A stretch of 60,641 nt of DNA from Mesotoga sp. Brook.08.105.5.1 (GCF_002752635.1 NZ_AYTW01000018.1:1-60641), one strand, 5' to 3'; numbered from the stretch's first letter, positions 26,457 through 36,331 are shown. Numbers and translations: made by a program. The notes: a model not told the origin generated them from the sequence alone.

Positions 26457-27029
26457 ATGGAGTTCTTGAACAAAACCAGTCTAGAAAGGGTGAAAGTCGA
26501 AACAAGTGAGCTGGATAGGCGTGTGAAAAACTACTCTGAGAGAGCCGATGACGGCACCGTAAATGTCAAGGTGGAAGACAAATCATTTGGAAAGCATGAT
26601 GCTGAAAAGCTTATCGAATTACTTGAAGAGAGGACCAGGTACCTTCCATTGAGAAGAGGCTTAAGTGTTTCAATCGAAGGAACTGAATCAGAGATGAAAG
26701 AGTTTTTTCCGAGGGTCAGAGATTCTCTTGTTCCGCTAGTCTACTACATTGATCTTGATCTGAAAAGACTGGCAAGATTAAGTGTCATTCTTATTGTAGT
26801 CGGCATGCTGGCCATGGGCATTGCTTCGATTCTTACGGAATTATCATTTAACGCGTACGCTCTTCACGAAATTCTGGTCATTGCGAGTTGGGTTTTCATC
26901 TGGGCTGCCGTTGAAACCTTCTTCTTCGAAAGAAGAAAGTTGAAGAACAGAAAACACCATTTTCAACGGATCTACTCAGCAGAGTTTACAACGGCTAATC
27001 AAAGGGGAAGTACCGCAACTCTAGATTAG
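26457..27029 (+). CDS. Hypothetical membrane protein, two helices
   Basis: Predicted protein of 190 residues (ATG 26457; frame open from TTG 26424, neither has a clear ribosome site). The N-terminal 100 residues are soluble and charged. Two hydrophobic segments follow (SVILIVVGMLAMGIASIL and EILVIASWVFIWAAVETFFF), then a basic tail (ERRKLKNRKHH) that should face the cytoplasm. No family recognised. It lies 38 bases before the VOC gene and could be cotranscribed with it. Confidence 0.65.
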   Translation: MEFLNKTSLERVKVETSELDRRVKNYSERADDGTVNVKVEDKSFGKHDAEKLIELLEERTRYLPLRRGLSVSIEGTESEMKEFFPRVRDSLVPLVYYIDLDLKRLARLSVILIVVGMLAMGIASILTELSFNAYALHEILVIASWVFIWAAVETFFFERRKLKNRKHHFQRIYSAEFTTANQRGSTATLD

Positions 27030-27067
27030 CTTCAGCAGTAATACGTTATCGCTAGGAGGCGAATTCA

Positions 27068-27421
27068 GTGGCTAAGAAAATGCCAGTTGTTTACTGGGAA
27101 ATCAACGCACTAGATGGGGAGTCACTTTCGGAATTCTATGAGGAAGTTTTCGAATGGGAAACAGAAGTTAGCGATACGAAATTCCATTCATTCAAGAGCG
27201 GAGACCCTAAAGGAATAAACGGAGGCATATTCACGGGCAAAGGGACTCTTCCGACTCACAGGGCTCTATATATCGAAGTCGAGGATATGGATGAGATCAT
27301 TGAAAGAGTCAAAAATCAGGGACAGGAAATACTCCAGGGGCCGTTCGAATCTGGGAATAATATCCTTGCATTCTTTACAGATCCAGAAGGCCATATGATC
27401 GGCCTGATACAGAGGAAGTAG
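27068..27421 (+). CDS. VOC (glyoxalase/bleomycin-resistance fold) protein
   Basis: Predicted 117-residue single-domain VOC protein. It begins with MPVVYWEINALDGESLSEFY, the usual first beta-alpha-beta unit, and ends with FTDPEGHMIGLIQ, the family's C-terminal signature with the metal-ligand Glu/His region. The start is GTG 27068 after AGGAGGCGAATTCA. Members act as lyases, dioxygenases or binding proteins; the substrate is not predictable. Probably a homodimer. Confidence 0.85.
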   Translation: MAKKMPVVYWEINALDGESLSEFYEEVFEWETEVSDTKFHSFKSGDPKGINGGIFTGKGTLPTHRALYIEVEDMDEIIERVKNQGQEILQGPFESGNNILAFFTDPEGHMIGLIQRK

Positions 27422-27635
27422 GGGAAAGCACGATAGTTGCTGCGACACCGGCTTGTATAATATTTGTTTTGCTCGTTTTCTTTAAAGATTTTAGTACAAG
27501 AATTGAGCCTGTAGAGGTAGAGACAGATCACTTAAGGCCGCCGTCATTGCGAAGCCGTCGATGATAATCGAGAATAAGTATATTGAGGGGATCTGAATAA
27601 TGGAGTCTGTTGTCCCCTAAAATAGGAGGAAAGCC

Positions 27636-30600
27636 ATGAAAACGTGTCTTATCTTTCTCTTGCTGTTTTTCTTCTCTGTTCTCAGCTTTGCTAACTCAGT
27701 CTATTCTGCGGAGCTGCAAAGCAATTCTCTTGCCGAGCTAAACAAGGCGTACAACATGGCGATAGATAATCTTGCAAAAAAAGCAGGGATACTGGCATCC
27801 GGAGCAGATCACTTCGTGTCTGCTCTCTATTCAAACGACCCCCTATTGCTCCGCTTCAGGGAAGAAGTCGCAGTATCTACTACGAACATAAACGATGCAA
27901 GAAGCAAGGGTGTTTCCGATGAAGAGATGTCCAGTCTCTTACTGGCTTATCAGCAGGCGAAGCTGAGAGAGAACAAGCAGCTTATGGCTATTGCCGAGTC
28001 TTCGCTGTACAGCTCCATGGACTATGCTCTGGCAGAAGGCTTAAAGGGCTCTATTGAAACTGCTCATAAAGTGATTTCAGACTTTCTTGCCAACTGGAAG
28101 ACAATCCTAGAGCCTATATTGAAAGGCGATTTCAAGGGAGTATTCAAGAATGCAATTCTGCAGCTTATCGACTCAACATACAAGATTACTTTCATAGACT
28201 ACGTGAAAAGCAGTTGCGGCGCCACAGACAAGATCGCAACTTTCTGGTGGAAGTCTTACTTCGTCGATCCGTTTTCAATTTCCGAAGAAAAGAAGTTCAT
28301 GGATGAAATCCTGACAAGTGCTTCGGACGAGCTCAAAGAAAAGCTGAAGGAGAAGCTGACGGAAAGGGTGAAGCTTGAGATTCTTAAGAAGGGAGAGGCT
28401 TTAACCGAAGAAGCTATTGAGGGAATGGTGAAGGAGAAGGCCGAAGGTATTCTAAAGAATATTGTTGAAACGCCTTCTCTTGTTGTCGAGCTCTTCACAA
28501 AGTACTACAATGTCGTCTACTTCCAGCTGATGTTTAACAGGCTGGCAGTAAACGAGGTTGCTTTTCTAAAGGAAATCAGAAGAGTTGTCGGTAACGACAG
28601 TTCAGAGATAGATAAGTGCTACTTCGACAAAGCTTACTTCCTGGCAACACGCCGAGCAAAGAATGCAGGCAAGACAGACCCAGTTACCGAAAAAATGAAA
28701 GATTCGAAGATTGAGGAAAGCGATGGAAAAACCCTTCCGAACGAGGTTCTCAATAAGGTTCCAGAAGTTGTGGAGAAAGAGGATCCGTTCATAGAGCTGA
28801 CCGTTGTTCAAACAATCGAGGCCGAAATTATCGAGATGGCCTCTCGATTTACGGCTGATAGTATTCCCTCTCCCGATCATTCCACTGCTGTGATTGAAGA
28901 GTTGTTCTACAGATTGAATAGGGATGAAATTACTCTTTTGCTTTTCAATCAGGAGATTCACAGTGTTGCAGCTCAGTACGCAGCCGCTTCTGCGAGATCT
29001 GGTGCAAACCTGAAGGCAGAATTGGATTCGCAGAGAGAGAAAGGCCAAATAAGCGAGAGTGAATACATTGACCGAAACAAGGAAATCGAAAGAGAGGCTT
29101 CAAAGCAAAATGAGAAGTTGAGTTCGACTATTGCAGGCTTTCGTGAGGAGATCGAGAATGCAAGGTTCAAATTCAGAGAAGAGTTCTACACTCTTTTCCA
29201 CACAGTTGATTTAAAGGAAGAGATTATCAAGATAAACTCCGAGATGACCGATGAGATCAGAGGGTTTCTCCAGGTTTATTTGCAAAAGACCAGCATCCAT
29301 CTTGGAAACACATATTTCCCAAGTTTCAATGACTTGATCAAGGCTTTCAGTAATCAAGAAAATGGATTTGGGAATGATTTCTTGAAGAGACTTCGCTCCG
29401 ATTCGCCCGAGATTGTCCTTCTTGAAAGCGGTTGGATTCTTGAAGGTCTTTACGCGATTTGGACAAAAGAAAGAGAACTCACAAATGACCTTCTAGACAG
29501 AGCAATTGAAATAGACACGGAGCTTGATAATTTGTTCATCAGTGTGCCGAAGTTTCACTATTCAGACGGCTCTGGACTCCATGAGTTTTCTCGGGAAGTC
29601 AGTGCTTTCGATTCTTACAGAATCGCCCTTTTGAACAGGAATCAGTCTCTTCAAGAAAATGGCTCCTCCCTTTCTGAGTGGAGCTATCTCCTGGATGAAA
29701 AGAATAGCAAGACTTACAAATATCTTGAGGCTTATCTCGTACTTCAGCGCGAAAAGCTGGAGATTTTCAAGATTCTATCAGCTATGGTGAGAAGAGATTT
29801 CATTGAGCTTGAAGAGAACTACCTTGAAAAATGGACCGAGAGAATACAGAGCATGGTTCAGACAATTGCCGACCTGTGGTCCGAAGAGATCACGGCTGAC
29901 CTGGCTCAAAACAAACTGAGAGAAGCTGCGGCAATTACAGATTCCGTCGATGAGTTGTATGCTTACTGGGTCGAGCTTAGGGACGAGCTATTCCTCCTGA
30001 AGAGAGAGATGGAGTATATACAACGCCACGGAGTTCCTTCACTGGACATCCCTAATGAGAGCTCGGAAGGCGAACTCTTGAGAAACCTGATCTCCAGAAA
30101 TGAAGAACTCAAGCTCGTCGCGAGCCTCAGAATTTCAGATTTTGAGTCGGCCGATCTAGAAGACGCAAGATATGATCTGAAATCGAGAGTGGAAGCTTTC
30201 ACCGAGATGATTCTCGATTTTGAAGCCAATCCGAATAGTACGATTGCAGGCAGTCCAGCTTACAGCATACGTTACTCGATACAGAACGCCTCAATTCAGA
30301 AGTCAGGAATCGCCTTCCCTCTCACTCTAGATGACCCTCTTGTAATTGGCCTTGCAGCAGGGGATCTCAATAGCTCCTTGGGACTCTGCGAAGAATTCAT
30401 GGATTTCCTGGAAATGGTTGAAAAAAGAAAAGCAGCTTCTGAAGCAGCTGAGGAGTACCTCAATCAACGTTTAGATAGTATTGAAGCATCTCTGGCAAAA
30501 GTCGAAAGTGAAGGCAATTTTGTAACTGCGGAGGGAAAGAAAGAACTAATCGACTCCCTTGACAAGGCCGTCGAGGAGGCAACAGAGGTCTTCAGAAGCT

Positions 30601-31550
30601 ATGGTTTCATGTACACGAGATGGTCAAATCAAAGAGAGCTTCAGCTGAGAGACAGAGTCGATAACCTTGTTATAAAAAATCAAAGCGACTCAGCTCACCT
30701 TGGAGGACCTGCTGAGGTATTTGAAGTTGTGGAAAGACCGACTGACATGATAAGAGGAGAGTTGATCTGGCTTGATGTGACATCGAATGGCTATCCCTCT
30801 CAAAGGTTTAGACTGTCCGCCGATAGAAATAGGCTAATGATAGAGATGAGGCCGGGTAGTGATCCTTCTACGAGATTCAGGATACTCGATCTTTCGACAG
30901 GTGAATTCGAGATCTTTCCTCTTCCGGCTGAGGCATTGGAGATTGTTTCAACTGAACGGTATAGATTCGACTGGGACTCGGATGGAAGACTCTTGATTTT
31001 TTCTTATGCTGGAAATGTCATCGTCATTGGTGCTTCGGGAGACTTTGAGGAGTTTTCTTACAACGCGATCGAAGGAACGGAGTTCTTCGATCATGATTAC
31101 TCCGGAAGGTATGGACTGTTTCGCGAACCGAGAGGGCAATTGTATGTGCTCGACAACGAGGTACAATCCAGAATGCTGATCGGAATAACATACTCGACTT
31201 ATACTCTGCAATGGCTTCAAGGAGAGGGGACGGTTTTCTTTGTGGATGAGAATAATGAAATAGAATTATTCAGCACATCGAACGAAACTGCCTCTAAGCC
31301 GGGAACTGTCTTTACCGCTTCTTCTTGCGCGGTCCTCCCCGGTGGCGAATGGCTCGTTTATGGAGATGCCTTCGAATTGAAGGCAATGAGACTGGATGGA
31401 TCAGAAACAATCCGGTTGCTTGAAGTTTCTGAATCGAGTGAAATTCTTATCGCAGGGACGTTTCCTTTACGAGGAAATTCTTTCCTTCTCTTGTGGATGA
31501 AGCACGGAGAAGAATTCGACTACGCCGTTCAAGTTTGCAGCACATACTGA
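27636..31550 (+). CDS. Large secreted protein, coiled coil plus C-terminal beta-propeller-like region
   Basis: Predicted 1304-residue exported protein. The signal peptide is clear (residues 1-20, MKTCLIFLLLFFFSVLSFA). The long middle part (about 100-1030) is almost wholly helical and charged, with coiled-coil stretches (for example EKLKEKLTERVKLEILKKGE, near residue 250). From about 1040 on it changes to beta-strand repeats of the TolB/WD40-like propeller kind (STRFRILDLSTGEFEIFPLP, LLIFSYAGNVIVIG). No enzymatic motif seen. The ribosome site AGGAGG is strong. It may span or cover the envelope (Thermotogota have a loose outer sheath), but this is speculation. No family recognised. Confidence 0.8.
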   Translation: MKTCLIFLLLFFFSVLSFANSVYSAELQSNSLAELNKAYNMAIDNLAKKAGILASGADHFVSALYSNDPLLLRFREEVAVSTTNINDARSKGVSDEEMSSLLLAYQQAKLRENKQLMAIAESSLYSSMDYALAEGLKGSIETAHKVISDFLANWKTILEPILKGDFKGVFKNAILQLIDSTYKITFIDYVKSSCGATDKIATFWWKSYFVDPFSISEEKKFMDEILTSASDELKEKLKEKLTERVKLEILKKGEALTEEAIEGMVKEKAEGILKNIVETPSLVVELFTKYYNVVYFQLMFNRLAVNEVAFLKEIRRVVGNDSSEIDKCYFDKAYFLATRRAKNAGKTDPVTEKMKDSKIEESDGKTLPNEVLNKVPEVVEKEDPFIELTVVQTIEAEIIEMASRFTADSIPSPDHSTAVIEELFYRLNRDEITLLLFNQEIHSVAAQYAAASARSGANLKAELDSQREKGQISESEYIDRNKEIEREASKQNEKLSSTIAGFREEIENARFKFREEFYTLFHTVDLKEEIIKINSEMTDEIRGFLQVYLQKTSIHLGNTYFPSFNDLIKAFSNQENGFGNDFLKRLRSDSPEIVLLESGWILEGLYAIWTKERELTNDLLDRAIEIDTELDNLFISVPKFHYSDGSGLHEFSREVSAFDSYRIALLNRNQSLQENGSSLSEWSYLLDEKNSKTYKYLEAYLVLQREKLEIFKILSAMVRRDFIELEENYLEKWTERIQSMVQTIADLWSEEITADLAQNKLREAAAITDSVDELYAYWVELRDELFLLKREMEYIQRHGVPSLDIPNESSEGELLRNLISRNEELKLVASLRISDFESADLEDARYDLKSRVEAFTEMILDFEANPNSTIAGSPAYSIRYSIQNASIQKSGIAFPLTLDDPLVIGLAAGDLNSSLGLCEEFMDFLEMVEKRKAASEAAEEYLNQRLDSIEASLAKVESEGNFVTAEGKKELIDSLDKAVEEATEVFRSYGFMYTRWSNQRELQLRDRVDNLVIKNQSDSAHLGGPAEVFEVVERPTDMIRGELIWLDVTSNGYPSQRFRLSADRNRLMIEMRPGSDPSTRFRILDLSTGEFEIFPLPAEALEIVSTERYRFDWDSDGRLLIFSYAGNVIVIGASGDFEEFSYNAIEGTEFFDHDYSGRYGLFREPRGQLYVLDNEVQSRMLIGITYSTYTLQWLQGEGTVFFVDENNEIELFSTSNETASKPGTVFTASSCAVLPGGEWLVYGDAFELKAMRLDGSETIRLLEVSESSEILIAGTFPLRGNSFLLLWMKHGEEFDYAVQVCSTY

Positions 31551-31811
31551 TTGCCAAGGTTACGAGAATGCTCTTGATGCCTCAGGATTTTTCGCAATCT
31601 ATTCTTGCCAAGAGATTCATTTGCATTAGAAGGAAATGCGGACGTGGTAAATGAAATAACTCTGCCTTAGTAAAGCATGAGAGCCACGACAACTGGACTA
31701 TAGAGTGGCAGCTGCTCAAATAACCTGAAAGAAAGATATTTGTCTTATCGTCTTTTTTCTGGGGGTGTATACTGAAATTGAAACCAAATCCTTATGTGAG
31801 GGGTGACTGTA

Positions 31812-32813
31812 TTGAAAGTTACGAGGAGAGCTTCTCTGGCCGTAGTTCTGGTCTTGCTTCTTGGCACCATGCTTCTGGCGGCCGGAACCGAGTACACTGT
31901 TGTAAAGGGAGACACTCTATGGGAGATTGCAGAGGCCTATGATGTCGACTGGAAGGAAATCGCCGAGCTCAACGGAATCACTGATGAGTTTGCACTGCAG
32001 GTGGGAACGGTATTGAAGATTCCTGCGGCGTATACGGAAATATCGGTCATGATTCCCAATATCGATCATGATATTCCCGCCGTTATCTGCATCCCTGAAG
32101 GCGATGGACCATTTCCTATAGTCGTCATGCTTCATGGAACCGGCTCTGACAAGAGCGAAGCCGGCGGAGGCTACCTACTTGCAGCTCCTGCTCTGGCAGA
32201 GGCAGGTATTGCCAGTGTCCGCTTCGACTTCATTGGAAACGGCGAGAGTACCGCAGACTATATCGACTACAACTTCACATCGGCTGTGGACGATACAAAC
32301 ATCGCCTTCGCTTACGCAGCAAGTCTTCCGAGAATAGACGGCCATCGAGCAGGAATAATGGGTTGGAGCCAGGGAGGAACAATCGCTTTGCTCGCTGCAG
32401 GACAGAATCCGGCTTACAAATCGGTGCTTTGCTGGGCAGGTGCTCCGGACCTATCAGGAGTTGGAAGCTTGGAGGCATATGAGATAGCAAAGCAAAATGG
32501 TTACTATGAACTCACTTTTGAATGGAGAACTCCTCTTAAACTCGGGCTTCAGTGGTTCGATGAAGTTTATGGCACTGACGTGTTACAGGTCTTCTCTAAC
32601 TCCACAGCGCCAGTACTAGCAATCAATGGTGCTCTAGATACAGTAGTTGATCCTGTAAATGCTCAGAGAATTGTCGATGCATCAAGAAGCAATGAGTCAG
32701 AAGTTCTTCTTATAGAAGGCGCGGACCATACGTTCAACATTTTCACGGGGGACACGACAGCCTTTGATCAGTTGATCGGGGCCACCGTAGATTGGTTCGT
32801 CAAAACACTTTAG
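31812..32813 (+). CDS. Secreted LysM-alpha/beta-hydrolase fusion
   Basis: Predicted 333-residue exported enzyme. TTG 31812 with GAGGGGTGA upstream fits better than GTG 31803. Signal peptide residues about 1-24 (LVLLLGTMLLAAG), then one LysM domain (EYTVVKGDTLWEIAEAYDVD ... VLKIP, about 26-70) that binds peptidoglycan or chitin-like glycan, then an alpha/beta hydrolase (about 78-333). The nucleophile Ser is in GWSQGG, the oxyanion region is LHGTGSD, the catalytic Asp is probably in NGALDTVVDP and the His in EGADHTF. Such hydrolases are esterases or peptidases; the LysM anchor suggests action at the cell wall. Confidence 0.88.
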   Translation: MKVTRRASLAVVLVLLLGTMLLAAGTEYTVVKGDTLWEIAEAYDVDWKEIAELNGITDEFALQVGTVLKIPAAYTEISVMIPNIDHDIPAVICIPEGDGPFPIVVMLHGTGSDKSEAGGGYLLAAPALAEAGIASVRFDFIGNGESTADYIDYNFTSAVDDTNIAFAYAASLPRIDGHRAGIMGWSQGGTIALLAAGQNPAYKSVLCWAGAPDLSGVGSLEAYEIAKQNGYYELTFEWRTPLKLGLQWFDEVYGTDVLQVFSNSTAPVLAINGALDTVVDPVNAQRIVDASRSNESEVLLIEGADHTFNIFTGDTTAFDQLIGATVDWFVKTL

Positions 32814-34000
32814 AGATCGCCTGAAAAATAGAGACTCCATTTTTTGGGAACAAGAGCAGTTCCTCGTTCCGACGCCTCGCGTCCAGGTTCTTGGTCATCA
32901 GTTCCAAGTTACAAGTTGCAAGTCGCAGGAACGGTTATCCGTTATCGGTTCACCGTTCTCCGAGCAGAGCTTCAAGACCTATCAAGCTCTTTGGATGATG
33001 ATCTTAGGTCCTCCCTTGAGGGAGGAGGGCCACGAGGTGGCGGAGGGTGTCTGTTTCAAAGAAGAGCTTGGAGAGCACGAGATGAGGAGAGAGGACAAGA
33101 AATAGTCTAGAGGGTTCTCGTCTTCTTGTTGGCTCATCGAACGTCTCGACAGTGCTCTTTCTCGATTGATCTTATCGGAGGACGGCGGACCGTTGACAGA
33201 CAACGTTGTTTTGAACAGCGCTCAGCGGTTCACCGTTTTTAATCGTATAGCGGATCTTCAGGGCGAGATCCCGTGCAGGTGCATCACGGGATGATCCTAA
33301 CAAATCCATTTCAGGGTACGCTATACGGGATGACATGAGGGGGAAGAATTTCGGGCGAAACGAATTTGGTGCTTCTTTTCTTGCTCTTACAACAACCAAG
33401 AACCTCTCTTACTAGGAGCTTTACGGCGATGAAAGTTTTTTCTGACTTTCAGTCATTTTGGCGTGTACCGGCCAGAACCTCGATCTTTGAAACAATTGCA
33501 AGAGACAAGTTGCGAGTTGAATAAGAAACGGTTATCCGTTATCGGTTCGCCGTTCTCCGACAAGAATGAAAAGAGCGGTAAAGGCGTGACTAGGGTCTTG
33601 GCTTTTCACAGCGTACAAAGGGTTTTCTGCTCTTAAGCGTCCAGCGGAATTTCTGGCGCAGCGAGCGTCTCTACTGGCTCTTTCTCGATGCTTCTTATTG
33701 GTCTCGCAAAGCCGAAACTGGTCTGTGCGAACAGACAGGCTTCAAAATCGCCTCCTGCCGAAGGCAGCCTTGCGTCCGTCGATGTTCTTTCGGCGCCTTG
33801 CGTCCCGCCGAAGGCGGCATTGCGTCTAATTTCAGCAGTGACTGACTTTTCACTCGCCTTCTCCGTGAGCGTAGCGAACGTCTCGAAAGTGATCTTTCTC
33901 GATTGATCTTTTCAATGAACGGATCCATGCTCTTGGATGGCTTACGGCGGACGTTTCCTCAAAGCGTTCAGCGGCTCTTTACATCCTGTATCGAGTAAAA
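32814..34000. repeat. Repeat island 4
   Basis: No supported gene. Contents in order: GACGC-CTC-GCGTC hairpin (32871-32883); a block at about 32935-33175 also found at 49382-49605 and 60420-60621; the ggaccgttgac/AGCGnnCAGCGG modules (33178-33260); a perfect hairpin ATCCCGTG-CAGGTGCAT-CACGGGAT (33268-33292); a block at 33333-33620 nearly identical to 12913-13200; hairpin-cassette array B (33721-33826); and the final module around 33880-33980. Open frames inside (32844-33399, 33688-33928) follow repeat sequence in both strands and have no protein-family features. Confidence 0.85.
33721..33826. repeat. Hairpin-cassette array B
   Basis: Same build as array A. GTCTGT-GCGA-ACAGAC (33721-33736), then three cassettes with linkers C[CA]TTGCGTC: CTGCC-GAA-GGCAG (33755-33767), CGTCG-ATGTTCTTT-CGGCG (33777-33795) and CCGCC-GAA-GGCGG (33805-33817, fully paired). 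Compared with array A it lacks the CTGGC cassette. Confidence 0.85.
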
Positions 34001-34277
34001 CACGCGCAATTCTGTAGTAATCATGACTATTAAGTTTCAGTATGCAACAAAATATAGCTGCTACTTGATTGCACAATAATCGGTTATTCATGGATATTTG
34101 GGCTTCTAGTTTATTCTCGATGGCTGATTCCCTCACGATGGATTTGGTTTTTCTCTTCTTCTCATATAAAGTTAGTTGTGTGCTAGTCTCGCTATGAAAC
34201 AAAATACTTCTCTTTGCTTATTTGATGAAGCCTACAGTTTTCGACTGAATAGTGCGCGATTCAAGGAGGTGCTTCCA
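34001..34277. other. Leader region of the 34.3-kb propeller gene
   Basis: AT-rich 277 bases with no island modules. It should contain the promoter of the following gene, but I see no clear -35/-10 pair. The frame of the next gene is open upstream to 34176, without a ribosome site there. Confidence 0.4.
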
Positions 34278-35099
34278 ATGGCAAGAACTATGTTAGTTTT
34301 GGTGGCTGTCTTATTGGTCTTCTCGTCGGCTTTCGCTTTGATCGAAGCGGAGCTTCTATCTGTGAACACTTCTGGTGTGGACAGAATGCCGTGGGTCTTC
34401 GAAAACACGATTTATTTCGCTACCCAGGGCTACAACATCTACCAGGCAACCTGGAATGACGGAAACTGCGGTGAGCCTGAACCGGTGAAGGGAGCTATAA
34501 ACTCTTCTCAGAACGAGATCAGTCCATGCGTAATTAGAAACAACGATGGCGAACTCGTGATGTACTTCGGTCGATATACTGGTTCAGACAGGGATTACGA
34601 TTTCTTCAGGTCGGTTTTCGATAAAGAAATGGGCGAATGGGGAGAACCCGAGGTTGTCCTGGAACTGAGCACAGAGACTCAAGACTGGAAGATATGGGTA
34701 AATAGCGATGAAACAAAGGCCTACGTCACCACAAAGGGTGCCTTTGGTGGACTAGAACCAACAGGCGTGAGAGACATCTGGGTTTCCGAGAAGGAAAACG
34801 GCAAATGGTCTACCCCGACAAGAGTAAATGAAGTCAGTTCAAGTGGCAATGAATGGTCTGTATTCGTCGACCCTGAAGGAAAGATCTGGTTTGATTCATC
34901 AAGAGACGATTCCATAGGGGGCTACGACATCTATTTCTACGATCCCTCTACGGGTGAAATTGGTCATCCCGAGATGATGATCAATTCTTTCTACGATGAA
35001 AGAAGTTTGTGGACAGATGGCACAATAATAGTGTTCTCGACTGTTGACAGACCCAATGGTATGGGCAGCTACGATCTTTTCATTGCCAAACTAGAATAG
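34278..35099 (+). CDS. Secreted PD40/TolB-like beta-propeller protein
   Basis: Predicted 273-residue exported protein; ATG 34278 follows AAGGAGGTGCTTCCA. Signal peptide about 1-20 (MLVLVAVLLVFSSAFA). The mature part is a row of beta-propeller blades with repeated patterns such as WVFENTIYFAT, ISPCVIRNNDGELVMYFGRY, WKIWVNSDETKAYVT and EWSVFVDPEGKIWFDSSRDD. It is closely similar along its whole length to residues about 20-275 of the large metallophosphoesterase at 45513-48986 (shared patterns: SGVDRMPW/SGIERMPW, WVNSDET, WFDS(S/A)RDDSIGGYDIY, ERSLWTDG). It lies just before the ROK regulator and the ABC operon. Probably binds a glycan or the substrate of the locus; this is inference. Confidence 0.85.
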   Translation: MARTMLVLVAVLLVFSSAFALIEAELLSVNTSGVDRMPWVFENTIYFATQGYNIYQATWNDGNCGEPEPVKGAINSSQNEISPCVIRNNDGELVMYFGRYTGSDRDYDFFRSVFDKEMGEWGEPEVVLELSTETQDWKIWVNSDETKAYVTTKGAFGGLEPTGVRDIWVSEKENGKWSTPTRVNEVSSSGNEWSVFVDPEGKIWFDSSRDDSIGGYDIYFYDPSTGEIGHPEMMINSFYDERSLWTDGTIIVFSTVDRPNGMGSYDLFIAKLE

Positions 35100-35118
35100 A
35101 ACCTGTCTCTTTTTGCCG

Positions 35119-35151
35119 AGCCTGTTCATTGTCTTTGATGGTGAGCAGGCT
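35119..35151 (+). terminator. Stem-loop between propeller gene and ROK gene
   Basis: Ten-pair stem AGCCTGTTCA / TGAGCAGGCT with one G-T wobble and a 13-base loop, followed by TTTGATT. It lies 20 bases after the propeller stop codon and is a plausible terminator or partial attenuator. The T run is weak. Confidence 0.6.
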
Positions 35152-35179
35152 TTGATTCCGATTTCGAGAGGTGATGGCT

Positions 35180-36319
35180 TTGCATAGTTTGTCCAAGGCG
35201 GAAAAGGATGTCTTTTATGAACTCTGGAGGAATGAAGGCGGATTGTCAAGAAAATCCATAGCCAAAGCAACGAATTTGAGCAAAGCTACTATTTCGCGAC
35301 TCACTCAGCAACTCATTGAAAAGGGCTTTGTTCTGGATAGCCCTCCGGTGCCGTCCACACACAAGGGAAGACCGTATTCGGTGCTGAATGTGAATAACGG
35401 AGAGTTGCTTGTCGGCGGAGTTCACATACATTCCAAAACGATGAACATAGTCTTGGGCGATTTGTCAGGCAGAGTTAAGCACGCAAGATCTCTGGATCAT
35501 TCAAGATATGATGTTCTGGACAAACTGTACGAAATACCTAAGATTATTCGGAACAGCTTCGATGAGAGTATCTCTGCGGTTCTCGTTTTCAGCATCGTGA
35601 CTCCGGGGATCGTGGATGAATCGACAGGCAATGTCGTGAAGAGCTTCTACACGCAGAGTGAAACGGTAAATCTTAAGAAGCTAAGCGATGAGTGGAAAAC
35701 AACACTTGAGATAGAGAATGACGCTAACGCCCTGCTGGTTTCAGAAATGCTTCTGGGCTCTATTCCCTTAAGAGACGCATTATATATAGACAGGGAGTTC
35801 GGAGCTTCTCTCGTGCTTAACGGAAGGATTTTCAGAGGTCCACATGGCGGAGCAGGAGAATTCGGCCATCTTCAGGTAGACCCTTCCGGTCCCGAATGCT
35901 GGTGCGGCAAAAAGGGCTGTGTTGCTGCCTTTTTCGATCCCAAAAACCTTCACGACAGATTCTCCGGGTTGGTGCCGAACGGAAGTCTGAAAATGGACGA
36001 TCGTTCCTTCTTGCGGTTTCTCAATGAACTATATTCGGAGAACAGCAACGAAGAATACGTGAGAGCCTTTCAACAACTACTTGACAAACTTGCAGCAGCT
36101 ATCGCAAATGTTGTCGACTTGCTCGGGCTTGAAACGATAGTGCTCAACAGCCGCAATCCTTTCTTCTCCGACAAAGCGGTTGATTATCTTAGAAAGAAAG
36201 TGTTCGATATGTCGCTGGGCCACACCGAGCTCGAAATGATGATTCTTAAGGTTACAGAACAGAAGCTTTTGAGAACACCCCTCGCTGTTTCAGTAGGGAG
36301 AATACTGGGAGTCTTTTAG
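35180..36319 (+). CDS. ROK family transcriptional regulator
   Basis: Predicted 379-residue repressor of the NagC/XylR type. The N-terminal winged helix is at about residues 5-65 (SRKSIAKATNLSKATISRLT), the ROK sugar-binding domain follows. The zinc motif is present as CWCGKKGCVAAF, with Ala at the position usually held by Glu in GCLE. IENDANALLVSE corresponds to the conserved ENDANA motif. Start: TTG 35180 has GAGGTG six bases upstream; GTG 35171 and ATG 35174 are also in frame. The next gene starts 12 bases after its stop. It most likely senses a sugar or polyol (or its phosphate) and controls the importer and phosphoesterase genes downstream. Confidence 0.9.
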   Translation: MHSLSKAEKDVFYELWRNEGGLSRKSIAKATNLSKATISRLTQQLIEKGFVLDSPPVPSTHKGRPYSVLNVNNGELLVGGVHIHSKTMNIVLGDLSGRVKHARSLDHSRYDVLDKLYEIPKIIRNSFDESISAVLVFSIVTPGIVDESTGNVVKSFYTQSETVNLKKLSDEWKTTLEIENDANALLVSEMLLGSIPLRDALYIDREFGASLVLNGRIFRGPHGGAGEFGHLQVDPSGPECWCGKKGCVAAFFDPKNLHDRFSGLVPNGSLKMDDRSFLRFLNELYSENSNEEYVRAFQQLLDKLAAAIANVVDLLGLETIVLNSRNPFFSDKAVDYLRKKVFDMSLGHTELEMMILKVTEQKLLRTPLAVSVGRILGVF

Positions 36320-36331
36320 GAGGTGCGTTTT

